Below, piece after piece: positions 35,335-42,999 of a DNA stretch of 64,000 nt. How positions within the stretch are numbered: the stretch's first letter is position 1; every line of letters begins with the position of its first letter. The DNA comes from Phenylobacterium parvum. GTDB lineage: Bacteria; Pseudomonadota; Alphaproteobacteria; Caulobacterales; Caulobacteraceae. The notes beneath the pieces are model-generated. The model was not told where the DNA came from. It ran no database searches and worked only from the letters and a program-made list of their open reading frames with translations. Both the position numbers and the translations under genes were made by a program. The DNA lies in assembly GCF_003150835.1 (NCBI RefSeq), contig NZ_CP029479.1, positions 62,001 to 126,000 on the forward strand. Reading direction: 5' to 3'.

Positions 35335-36087
35335 CTAGCGGCGGTCGCCGAGAAGGCTGAGCAGGAACTGGAAGAGGTTGATGAAGTTCAGGTACAGGCT
35401 CAGCGCACCGTAGTTGGTGGCCACGGCCGTGGAGGCCTCGTCGCCGCCCAGGTCGTAGTACATCAGCTTCAGGCGCTGGGTGTCCCAGGCGATCAGGCCG
35501 GCGAAGATGAACACGCCCAGGATGCTGATGACGAAGCTCATCATCGGCAGCTTGAGGAAGATGTTCACCAGCGAGGCGAGCACCAGGCCGACCAGGCCGA
35601 TGATCAGGAAGCTGCCCATGCCTGACAGGTCGCGCTTGGTGGCGTAGCCGAACAGGGACAGGCAGGCGAAGGCCGCCGCCGTGATCAGGAAGGTCTGGGC
35701 CAGGGCCTGCCCGGTGTAGACCAGGGTCAGGACGCCCAGCGAGGCGCCCATGAGCACCACGATGCTCCAGTAGGCGATGCCCGCGCCGCGGGGCGTCTGG
35801 CCGCCCTTCGCGAAGCTCGAGAAGAGGATGATGGCCAGGGGGGCGAAGCTGACGATCCAGCCCAGGGGCGTCATGCCGGCCATGCGGCCGTCAGCCGAGA
35901 CCATGAACATCAGGTCGCGGACCGGGGGGAACATGCCGGTCAGCCAAGCCATGGCGCCCGAGACCACAAGGCCCAGGGCCACCTTGTTGTAGACGCCCAG
36001 CATGAAGCTGCGCAGGCCGGTGTCGACGGCCATGTCGGCGCGGTCCACCAGAACGGGATGGGCCGAGCGGTTGTTGAAGTCGTTCAT
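35335..36087 (-). CDS. Bax inhibitor-1/YccA (YbhL) family membrane protein
   Basis: 250 residues with seven hydrophobic helices after a 35-residue polar N-terminus. The family motifs are the TLVYTGQALAQTFLITAAAF region and the C-terminal FIFAGLIAWDTQRLKLMYYDLGG, followed by ALSLYLNFINLFQFLL. The bacterial members are implicated in protection of membrane proteins or ion handling. ATG at 36085-36087; its AAAGGA ribosome site is within the loop of a hairpin (see the leader entry). A strong terminator follows. Confidence 0.92.
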   Translation of the reverse strand: MNDFNNRSAHPVLVDRADMAVDTGLRSFMLGVYNKVALGLVVSGAMAWLTGMFPPVRDLMFMVSADGRMAGMTPLGWIVSFAPLAIILFSSFAKGGQTPRGAGIAYWSIVVLMGASLGVLTLVYTGQALAQTFLITAAAFACLSLFGYATKRDLSGMGSFLIIGLVGLVLASLVNIFLKLPMMSFVISILGVFIFAGLIAWDTQRLKLMYYDLGGDEASTAVATNYGALSLYLNFINLFQFLLSLLGDRR

Positions 36088-36088
36088 C

Positions 36089-36123
36089 GAACGAAGATCC
36101 TTTCCGTTCGCCCGCATCGGGCG
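36089..36123 (-). promoter_or_regulatory. ybhL-type leader: tandem hairpins sequestering the RBS
   Basis: In the mRNA sense, CGCCCG-ATG-CGGGCG (36123-36109) is followed by GAACG-GAAAGGATCTT-CGTTC (36109-36089); they share one base. The AAAGGA site lies in the second loop, immediately before the ATG. A ybhL leader motif has been described upstream of this same gene family in alphaproteobacteria, which supports the call, though I cannot align to its model. Confidence 0.5.
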
Positions 36124-36186
36124 TGGAAGAAATATCGGTGCACCCTGCGTCTTGTGCAAGCGGCGCCGTGGGCTAGGCTCATTGCC

Positions 36187-36741
36187 ATGATCCGTCTCTT
36201 CGCCGCCCTGGACCTGCCCGATGAGGCCGCCGAGGCGCTCGCGCCCTTCCAGCGCGGTCTTTCGGGGGGCGAATGGCGCCCGCGGGAGGCCCTTCACGTC
36301 ACCCTGAAATTCGCGGGCGACCTGCGCGAGGACATGGCCGACGACCTCGCCGCCGAGCTGGTCCGGGTTGGCGGCGCGCCCCTGGACGTGGAACTCGCAG
36401 GGGCGGGAGCCTTCGGCGAGGGCCGCGACATCCATGCGGTCTGGGCCCGGGTGACCCCGTCGGAGCCCCTGTCGCGTCTGGCCCGGGCCTGCGAGGTCGC
36501 CGGGCGCCGTGCGGGCCTTGCGGCCGACGCCCGCGCCTATACGCCCCATGTCACCCTGGCCTACCTCAAGCGGCCCGCGCCCGAGGCCGTGGCCCGCTGG
36601 CTGGCCTTTGCCGAGGCCCTGAAGGTCCCGGCCTTCCGCCTTCACCAGTTCGGGCTCTATTCAAGCTGGCGCGGCCCGGACGGATCACGCTATCGGCTCG
36701 AACGCAGCTATCCGCTCGACCGACGGGCGGGGCCCGCCTGA
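36187..36741 (+). CDS. thpR: RNA 2',3'-cyclic phosphodiesterase (2'-5' RNA ligase family)
   Basis: 184 residues of the 2H phosphoesterase fold. The two active-site motifs are HVTL at 37-40 (EALHVTLKFAGDL) and HVTL at 121-124 (TPHVTLAYLKR). The N-terminus MIRLFAALDLPDE and a late FGLYSSWRGPDGSRY are characteristic. In vitro the family opens 2',3'-cyclic phosphates and ligates tRNA halves. The ATG at 36187 is used; the open frame upstream overlaps the divergent leader. It precedes uppP by 22 bp. Confidence 0.9.
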   Translation: MIRLFAALDLPDEAAEALAPFQRGLSGGEWRPREALHVTLKFAGDLREDMADDLAAELVRVGGAPLDVELAGAGAFGEGRDIHAVWARVTPSEPLSRLARACEVAGRRAGLAADARAYTPHVTLAYLKRPAPEAVARWLAFAEALKVPAFRLHQFGLYSSWRGPDGSRYRLERSYPLDRRAGPA

Positions 36742-36763
36742 CGCACCGTCCGAGGAGCCGCCC

Positions 36764-37564
36764 GTGCCTGACTGGATCTCCGCCATCATCCTGGGCGTGG
36801 TCGAGGGCCTGACCGAGTTCATCCCGGTCTCGTCCACCGGGCACCTCCTGCTGACCAAGACCGCCCTGGGCCTGCCTCCGGGCTTCTGGGACACCTTCAT
36901 CGTCCTTATCCAGCTGGGGGCCATCCTCGGCGTCGTGGCCCTTTACTTCCGCAAGCTGTGGGACGTCGTCCTGGGCCTTCCCACCTCGCAGAGGGCGCGC
37001 CATTTCGCCCTGTCGGTCTTTGTCGCCTTCCTTCCCGGCGCCCTCGCCGGCGCCTTTCTGCATGACGTCATCAAGGGCGTGCTCTTCGAGAGCCCGCGGC
37101 TGATCTGCTGGTCGCTGATCATCGGCGGCGTCGTCCTCCTGGTGATCGATCGCCGCGCCCCGGCGCCGCGTGAGACCGACGCCATGGCCCTGAGCCTGAA
37201 GACCTCGCTCCTTGTCGGTCTTTTCCAGACCCTCGCCCTGATTCCCGGCGTCTCCCGTTCGGGCGGCACCATCGTCGGGGCCATGCTGATGGGGGTGGAG
37301 AAGCGCGCCGCGGCGGAATTCTCCTTCTTCCTCGCCATGCCGACCATGGCCGGCGCCTTCGTCCTGGACTTCTGGTCAAGCCGCGGCGAACTGCACGGCG
37401 ACCGGATCGGGCTCCTGGCCCTGGGCTTCGTCGTCAGCTTCGTCGTCGGCTACGCCGTGGTGAAGTTCATGCTCGACTTTGTCGGCCGCCGGGGCTTCGC
37501 GCCCTTTGGGTGGTGGCGGATCCTGGTCGGTGTCGCGGGCCTGGCCCTGTTGGGTCTGCGCTGA
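36764..37564 (+). CDS. uppP: Undecaprenyl-diphosphatase
   Basis: 266-residue membrane phosphatase (BacA type) recycling undecaprenyl pyrophosphate for peptidoglycan and other glycans. The active-site blocks are EGLTEFIPVSSTGHLLL (about 14-30) and IPGVSRSGGTI (about 166-176). About eight hydrophobic helices are predicted. GTG start at 36764 with GAGGAG upstream (36751-36756). Convergent with the NDUFA9-like gene, from which it is separated by a 13-bp triplicate repeat. Confidence 0.95.
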   Translation: MPDWISAIILGVVEGLTEFIPVSSTGHLLLTKTALGLPPGFWDTFIVLIQLGAILGVVALYFRKLWDVVLGLPTSQRARHFALSVFVAFLPGALAGAFLHDVIKGVLFESPRLICWSLIIGGVVLLVIDRRAPAPRETDAMALSLKTSLLVGLFQTLALIPGVSRSGGTIVGAMLMGVEKRAAAEFSFFLAMPTMAGAFVLDFWSSRGELHGDRIGLLALGFVVSFVVGYAVVKFMLDFVGRRGFAPFGWWRILVGVAGLALLGLR

Positions 37565-37566
37565 AC

Positions 37567-37605
37567 GCCCGGGTCAGGCGCCCGGGTCAGGCGCCCGGGT
37601 TAGGC
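37567..37605. repeat. Three tandem copies of a 13-bp unit
   Basis: GCCCGGGTCAGGC occurs at 37567-37579 and 37580-37592, and GCCCGGGTTAGGC at 37593-37605. The third copy contains the stop codon of the minus-strand gene. It sits between the two converging gene ends. Confidence 0.9.
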
Positions 37606-38568
37606 AACCGCGTCGCCGGCGGCGGTCCGGGCGAACTGGCCGCCCTTTCGGAACCGGTAGAGATAGGTCGGCAGCACCGCCTCGACGGTCTCGGGCGTGA
37701 TCCCCAGCTCGGCCAGGCCCGGCGCCTGGCCCGAGACCACGTTGTCGGTCTTGAGCAGTTCGACCTGGTCGGCGGTCAGGGGCGGCGCCACGGGCGTCAG
37801 GGCGAAGGGTGCGCAAAGGGTTCCCACCAGGCCCGCCAGGGGGAAGGGCAGGGGGGCGTAGAGCCGGCGTCGGCCGGTTTCCTTCAGGATCAGGTCCAGG
37901 ATCTCCCGGAAGGTGAAGACCCCCGGCCCGCCGAGTTCGAAGGTCTGTCCCGAATGCTGCGGGTCCAGGGCGACGCTGGCCGCCGCCCTCGCCACGTCGC
38001 CGACATAGACCGGCTGGAAGCGGGTGTGTCCGCCGCCGATCAGGGGCAGGAAGGGGCTGATGACGGCCATCTCGCCGAACTTGTTGAAGAAGTCGTCGCC
38101 GGGCCCGAACACGATGGAGGGCCTCAGGATCACCGCCGAGGGCAGGACCTCGCGTACGGCGGCCTCACCCTCGGCCTTGGAGCGGGCGTAGCGGGCGGTC
38201 GAGGCCGGGTCGGCGCCGAGGGCCGACATCTGGACGAAGCGGGCGCCTGCGGCGGCGGCGGCCTGGGCCAGGGTCCGGGCGGCGTCGACGTGCACGGCCT
38301 TGAAGGTCTGGCGGCCGGTCTCGTAGAGCAGGCCGACCAGGTTGATCACCGCGTCCGCGCCCTCCACCGCCCTGGCGACCGAGGCGGCGTCCCGGACATT
38401 GGCCTGGACCACCTCAACCTGCCCGACATCGCCCATCAGCCGCATCTCGTGGGCCAGGTGCGGCTGGCGCACCGCCACCCGGACCCGGGCGCCCCGACGG
38501 GCCAGGGCCCGGACGATCTGGGTTCCGATGAAACCGGAACCGCCGAACACTGTGACGAGGTCTGGCAT
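37600..38568 (-). CDS. NAD(P)-binding epimerase-like protein (NDUFA9 / complex I assembly-type)
   Basis: 322 residues, Rossmann fold. VTVFGGSGFIGTQIVRAL (G-x-x-G-x-x-G), ADAVINLVGLL and a YARSKAEGE (YxxxK) stretch are visible. SIVFGPGDDFFNKF and FQPVYVGDVARA match the atypical SDR subgroup related to NDUFA9 of respiratory complex I and to ubiquinone-linked NADH-binding proteins. The enzyme reaction is not known. No nuo gene is adjacent. The stop TAA falls inside the triplicate repeat. Confidence 0.83.
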   Translation of the reverse strand: MPDLVTVFGGSGFIGTQIVRALARRGARVRVAVRQPHLAHEMRLMGDVGQVEVVQANVRDAASVARAVEGADAVINLVGLLYETGRQTFKAVHVDAARTLAQAAAAAGARFVQMSALGADPASTARYARSKAEGEAAVREVLPSAVILRPSIVFGPGDDFFNKFGEMAVISPFLPLIGGGHTRFQPVYVGDVARAAASVALDPQHSGQTFELGGPGVFTFREILDLILKETGRRRLYAPLPFPLAGLVGTLCAPFALTPVAPPLTADQVELLKTDNVVSGQAPGLAELGITPETVEAVLPTYLYRFRKGGQFARTAAGDAVA

Positions 38569-38719
38569 GACTTCTTGGCTCCGAGGGGCGAGACAGGACC
38601 GTGGGGATAGACGATGCCTCGCCGCCCTGCAATCGGCGGCGGCCCTTCGGTGCGTATGGCCGTTGACCCGACCCGGACTTGGCCCTAAGGAAGCGCCCTC
38701 GCACGGTCCGACGGATCGG

Positions 38720-38806
<87 letters not shown>

Positions 38807-38808
38807 CC

Positions 38809-38826
38809 GTCCCCCTTTCGGGGGGC
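38809..38826 (+). terminator. Hairpin behind tRNA-Leu
   Basis: GTCCCCC/GGGGGGC around TTTC (38816-38819), one G-U pair, starting 3 bases after the CCA. It is a possible terminator without U-tract. Confidence 0.4.
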
Positions 38827-38858
38827 GAAGCACAATCAACCGGCGGAGACGGCGGACC

Positions 38859-39476
38859 GTGGCGAACTATCTTCATGAAGGTGATCTTCCCGACGGCCTC
38901 TTCGCGGGCGTCGCTTCCGTCGCCGTGGATTCGGAGACCATGGGCCTGCGGCTGGGCCGGGATCCCCTGTGCGTGGTCCAGCTCTCGGCCGGGGATGGCG
39001 ACGCCCATCTGGTCCGCCTCTCCCGCCCGGATTACGACGCGCCGAACCTCAAGGCCCTGCTCGTCGACCCGGCGGTGACCAAGATCCTGCACTTCGGGCG
39101 GTTCGACATCGCCATGTTCCGGCTGCACCTGGGCGTGGTGACCGGGCCGGTCTACTGCACCAAGATCGCCTCCAAGCTGGCGCGGACCTACACCGACAAG
39201 CACGGCCTCAAGGACGTCTCCCGCGAACTCCTCGGCGTCGACATGTCCAAGGTCCAGCAGAGCTCGGACTGGGGCGCGCCGGTCCTGTCCCCCGAACAGA
39301 TCGCCTACGCCGCCTCGGACGTCCTGCACCTGCACCGGCTGCGCGAGCGACTGGACGACATGCTCCGCCGCGAGGGCCGGGACGCGTTGGCGCAGGCCTG
39401 CTTCCAGTTCCTGCCGCACCGGGCCCTGCTGGACCTGGCCGGGTGGGAGGAGACGGACATCTTCGCCCATGCCTGA
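38859..39476 (+). CDS. rnd: RNase D-like 3'-5' exonuclease (short form, no HRDC)
   Basis: 205 residues with DEDDy exonuclease motifs: VAVDSETMGL (Exo I, D24/E26), ILHFGRFDIAMF (Exo II) and QIAYAASDVLHLHRL (Exo III with Tyr and Asp). LGVDMSKVQQSSDWG is a typical RNase D link. E. coli RNase D is about 375 residues with two HRDC domains; here those are lacking, as in many alphaproteobacterial rnd-like proteins. It probably trims tRNA or other RNA 3' ends. GTG start at 38859, 52 bp after tRNA-Leu. Confidence 0.88.
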   Translation: MANYLHEGDLPDGLFAGVASVAVDSETMGLRLGRDPLCVVQLSAGDGDAHLVRLSRPDYDAPNLKALLVDPAVTKILHFGRFDIAMFRLHLGVVTGPVYCTKIASKLARTYTDKHGLKDVSRELLGVDMSKVQQSSDWGAPVLSPEQIAYAASDVLHLHRLRERLDDMLRREGRDALAQACFQFLPHRALLDLAGWEETDIFAHA

Positions 39477-39497
39477 CGCCGGTCCGGAGCAGGGGCG

Positions 39498-40124
39498 ATG
39501 ACGGACGGCGTCGCCCTTCCCGCGGCCCGCCGCGCCCGCGAGGCGGCGTCCTGGCGTCGGCGCTCCCGCCGCGTGCGCCAGCTCCGCCTCCTGCTGCCGG
39601 CCCTGGTCGGCGTCATACTCCTTGTTCTGGCCGGCTACCTGTCCCTGGCCCTCGTCGCGGCGCCGCGGACCCGGCCGGTGGAGACCGGAACCCCCATCCA
39701 GCTGGTGAACCCGCGGTTCGTCGGCCAGGACCGCAAGGGCCGGGCCTTCACCCTGACGGCGAAGACGGCGACCCGCGATCCCAAGGACTATGACCGGGTC
39801 TTCCTGGACCAGCCGGTCCTTATCCTGAAGCGGGATCCGGGCGAGCCCATCCGGGTCTCCGCCCTGAAGGGCGACTACAACGAATCCGACCATCTCCTGA
39901 AGCTGAACGGAGACGTGCGCCTGAATGGCGGCGACATCAGCTTCCTTACCGGCGCCTCGACCTTTGACACGGCCCTGGGCGAACTAGTCGGCGACGGCGC
40001 CATCGAGGGCGTGGGCTCGCTTGGAGAAATCAACGCGAAGTCCTATGGCGTATATGACAGGGGCGACCGGCTCGTGTTCGGCGGCGGGGTCAGCACCCGC
40101 CTCGAGCCGAGCTCGGGGCCCTGA
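39498..40124 (+). CDS. lptC: LPS export ABC transporter periplasmic protein LptC
   Basis: 208 residues. A basic N-terminal cytoplasmic stretch (RRRSRRVRQLRL), one membrane anchor (about 32-53), and a periplasmic beta-jellyroll follow. NPRFVGQDRKGRAFTLTAKTA and LKLNGDVRLNGGDISFLTGA are LptC blocks. It hands lipopolysaccharide from LptB2FG to LptA. ATG 39498. It opens the lptC-lptA-lptB run, with 18 bp to lptA. Confidence 0.9.
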   Translation: MTDGVALPAARRAREAASWRRRSRRVRQLRLLLPALVGVILLVLAGYLSLALVAAPRTRPVETGTPIQLVNPRFVGQDRKGRAFTLTAKTATRDPKDYDRVFLDQPVLILKRDPGEPIRVSALKGDYNESDHLLKLNGDVRLNGGDISFLTGASTFDTALGELVGDGAIEGVGSLGEINAKSYGVYDRGDRLVFGGGVSTRLEPSSGP

Positions 40125-40142
40125 GCGCAGGGACGAGCAAGG

Positions 40143-40700
40143 ATGAGACATCTGAAGAAGGTCGGCCGGTTCCACGAGCTTGGCGCGGCGGCGGCTGCGG
40201 TTCTGGTGCTGGCCGCGGCGACCTCCGTCCAGGCCCAGTTGGCCCGCAATTCCAAGGCGCCCGTCGACATCACCGCCGACCAGCTGGAACTGGTCAACAG
40301 CCAGTGCTCGGCCATCTACCGCGGCGGCGCCGAGGCCCTGCAGGAAACCAGCCGGCTGCGCGCCGACCAGCTGAAGATCATCTACGCCCCCGCCCCCGCC
40401 GGCGGCGGCAAGAACGGCTGCAGCAGCGATCTCCTGCGGATGGAGGCGACCGGATCGGTCTTCTACGTCACCCCCGACCAGAGGGTGCGCGGCGACCAGG
40501 CGGTCTATGACGCCAAGGCCCAGACCCTGACCGTCACGGGCTCTGTGGCGGCGTCCCGCGGCCAGGACGTGATGAAGGGTGAGCGGCTGGTGGTGAACAC
40601 CGTCTCGGGCGACGCGCGCATGGAAGGCGGGGGGGAGCGCAGCGGGCGCCGGGTCCGCACCGTCATCTATCCGGGCGCCAAGCCCGCAACCCCGAAATAG
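40143..40700 (+). CDS. lptA: LPS transport periplasmic protein LptA
   Basis: 185 residues. A signal peptide (about 1-31) ends SVQA. A jellyroll of the OstA type follows: APVDITADQLELVNSQCSAIYRGGAEALQETSRLRADQL, then VRGDQAVYDAKAQTLTVTGSV. It forms the periplasmic LPS bridge. The insertion GGGKNGCSS near residue 96 and a non-conserved Cys pair are notable but modest. The start ATG 40143 is 18 bp after lptC; lptB follows 8 bp later. Confidence 0.9.
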   Translation: MRHLKKVGRFHELGAAAAAVLVLAAATSVQAQLARNSKAPVDITADQLELVNSQCSAIYRGGAEALQETSRLRADQLKIIYAPAPAGGGKNGCSSDLLRMEATGSVFYVTPDQRVRGDQAVYDAKAQTLTVTGSVAASRGQDVMKGERLVVNTVSGDARMEGGGERSGRRVRTVIYPGAKPATPK

Positions 40701-40708
40701 GCCCGTCC

Positions 40709-41446
40709 ATGTCCGCGGCGCCTGAACAGGACGGCCTGGTCGTCGACCGGATCGGCAAGACCTATCGCGGCCGGGCCGTGGTCAAGGGCGTGTGCCTGCG
40801 CCTCGGCCGGGGCGAGGTGAAGGGCCTCCTGGGCCCCAACGGCGCCGGCAAGACGACCTGCTTCTACATGATCACCGGCCTGGTCTCGGCGGACGAGGGG
40901 CGGATCTGGCTCGATGGCGAGGATGTCACCGCCCAGCCCATGTACCAGCGCGCCCGGATGGGACTGGGCTACCTGCCCCAGGAACCCTCCATCTTCCGCG
41001 GCATGACCGTCGAGGAGAACGTCATTTCGGTGGTCGAGTTGCGCGAACCCGACGCGCGCAAGGCCCGCGAGACGGTCTCCGGCCTGCTGGCCGAACTGAG
41101 GATCGACCACCTGCGCAAGTCCCCGGCGGTCTCCCTGTCGGGCGGCGAGCGCCGGCGCGTGGAAATCGCCCGCGCCCTGGCGTCCGAGCCCGCCTACATG
41201 CTGCTGGACGAGCCCTTTGCGGGCATCGACCCCCTGGCCATCGCCGACATCCGCGAGGTCATCGGCTATCTCAAGGCCCGCGGCATCGGGATCATGATCA
41301 CCGACCACAATGTCCGGGAGACGCTGGACATCATCGACCGGGCGGCCATCATCCACGCAGGCGAACTGCTGCTCGAAGGCACGCCGGCCGAGATCGTCGA
41401 TAATCCCGAGGTCCGACGCGTCTATCTCGGGGAAGAGTTCGCCTGA
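40709..41446 (+). CDS. lptB: LPS export ABC transporter ATP-binding protein LptB
   Basis: 245 residues. Walker A GPNGAGKTT (42-50), Q-loop LPQEPSIF, ABC signature LSGGERRRVEIARAL, Walker B AYMLLDEPFAGIDPLA and switch His in ITDHNVRET are all present. The two conserved ends (VVKGVCLRL and VYLGEEF) are those of LptB. It powers LPS extraction from the inner membrane with LptF and LptG, which are elsewhere. Usually the next gene in alphaproteobacteria is rpoN; here two other genes intervene. Confidence 0.95.
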   Translation: MSAAPEQDGLVVDRIGKTYRGRAVVKGVCLRLGRGEVKGLLGPNGAGKTTCFYMITGLVSADEGRIWLDGEDVTAQPMYQRARMGLGYLPQEPSIFRGMTVEENVISVVELREPDARKARETVSGLLAELRIDHLRKSPAVSLSGGERRRVEIARALASEPAYMLLDEPFAGIDPLAIADIREVIGYLKARGIGIMITDHNVRETLDIIDRAAIIHAGELLLEGTPAEIVDNPEVRRVYLGEEFA

Positions 41447-41476
41447 CGCCCCTCTGGCGCCGGCGAGGGGGAAAGC

Positions 41477-42985
41477 ATGGTCGCCACGCCGAGGAACGCC
41501 GTCGTCATCCTGCTCGACAGCCTGAACCGGCACATGCTGGGGGCCTATGGCGGGACCGAGTTCGCGACCCCGAACCTCGACGCCTTCGCCCGGACGGCCG
41601 TGCGGTTTGACAACCACCACACGGGCTCCCTGCCGTGCATGCCCGCCCGCCACGACATCCTGTGCGGGGCCCTCGACTTCCTCTGGCGCCCCTGGGGGTC
41701 GGTGGAGATCTGGGAAGACGCCATCACCTACGAGCTGCACAAGGCCGGGGTCGTCTCGCAACTGGTCTCGGACCACCCGCACCTCTTCGAGACGGGCGGC
41801 GAGAACTACCATGTCGACTTCACGGCCTGGGCCTACGAGCGCGGCCACGAGGGCGACCCCTGGAAGACCCGGCCCGATCCCTCCTGGGCCGGCGCCCCCA
41901 TTTTCGGCCGCGACCACATGCCCTACCACGACAGCCGGGGCTGGTTCCGCGACGAGTCCGACTTCCCCGGGCCCCGGACCATGTCCGCCGCCGCCCGCTG
42001 GATCGAGGAGAACGCCGGCTGGCACGACCGGTTCTTCCTCTTCATCGACGAGTTCGACCCGCACGAGCCCTTCGACACCCCCGAGCCCTGGGCTTCGATG
42101 TATGACCCGGACTATGAGGGCCCGCCGATGATCTGGCCGCCCTACATGCAGGGGGCGGTGGAGAAGGGGGTCCTGAGCGAGGCCGCGGCGCGGCGGCTGA
42201 GGGCCAGCTACGGCGCCAAGCTGTCCATGATCGACCACTGGCTGGGTCGGGTTTTCAAGGCGATCGAGGACAAGGGCCTGGCCGACGACACCCTGGTCAT
42301 GGTCTGCACCGACCACGGCCACTACCTGGGCGAGAAGGACATCTGGGGAAAGCCGGGCGTGCCGGTCTACAACACCCTGGGGCACATCCCCCTGATGATC
42401 CGCCACCCAGGGATCGCGCCGGGCGCCTGCGACGCCCTGACGACCAGCGTGGACCTGTTCGCCACACTGGCCGACCTGTTCGGGGTCACGGTCCGCCAGC
42501 GCACCCATGGCCGCTCCCTCCTGCCCCTGCTGCGCGGAGAGTGCGAGGGCGTCCGCGACCACCTCCTCACCGGCGTCTGGGGCCGGGAGGTCCACCTGGT
42601 GACCCGCGAATGGAAATACGCCCGGGCTCCGGCGGGGGCGAACGCGCCCCTGTCCATGATGTCCAACCGCTGGTCGACCATGCCGACCCATTTGATCGAC
42701 CGGCATGTCGCCCTGCCGCACCCGGACCACCGCGCCTTCCTCGACCGCATGCCCGGCTCGGACATTCCGGTGATCCACCAGCCCTTCGCCGCCGGGGATC
42801 CCCTGCCGTTCTGGGCTCGCACCCGCGCTTCGGGAAACTATCTCTTCGACCGCGCCTCCGATCCGCAGGAGGTCAACAACCTGGCCGGGGGGGCCGATGA
42901 AGCCGGGGCGGCGCGCCGCCTGGCCGAGGCTCTCCGGGCGATCGAGGCCCCGGCCTCGCAATTCGAACGACTCGGACTGGACTGA
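41477..42985 (+). CDS. Cys-type sulfatase family hydrolase, no signal peptide
   Basis: 502 residues, alkaline-phosphatase fold. The formylglycine signature is C54-M-P-A-R (SLPCMPARHD); C54 would be converted to formylglycine. NAVVILLDSLNRHMLGAYGG gives the N-terminal metal Asp14, followed by Ser rather than a second Asp. TDHGHYLGEKDIWGK holds the second metal cluster. The lack of a signal peptide suggests a cytosolic enzyme, such as the phosphonate/choline-sulfatase type; the substrate is unknown. GAGGGGGAAAG precedes the ATG. It is inserted between lptB and rpoN. Confidence 0.88.
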   Translation: MVATPRNAVVILLDSLNRHMLGAYGGTEFATPNLDAFARTAVRFDNHHTGSLPCMPARHDILCGALDFLWRPWGSVEIWEDAITYELHKAGVVSQLVSDHPHLFETGGENYHVDFTAWAYERGHEGDPWKTRPDPSWAGAPIFGRDHMPYHDSRGWFRDESDFPGPRTMSAAARWIEENAGWHDRFFLFIDEFDPHEPFDTPEPWASMYDPDYEGPPMIWPPYMQGAVEKGVLSEAAARRLRASYGAKLSMIDHWLGRVFKAIEDKGLADDTLVMVCTDHGHYLGEKDIWGKPGVPVYNTLGHIPLMIRHPGIAPGACDALTTSVDLFATLADLFGVTVRQRTHGRSLLPLLRGECEGVRDHLLTGVWGREVHLVTREWKYARAPAGANAPLSMMSNRWSTMPTHLIDRHVALPHPDHRAFLDRMPGSDIPVIHQPFAAGDPLPFWARTRASGNYLFDRASDPQEVNNLAGGADEAGAARRLAEALRAIEAPASQFERLGLD

Positions 42986-42999
42986 GACCGGAGAAAGAC

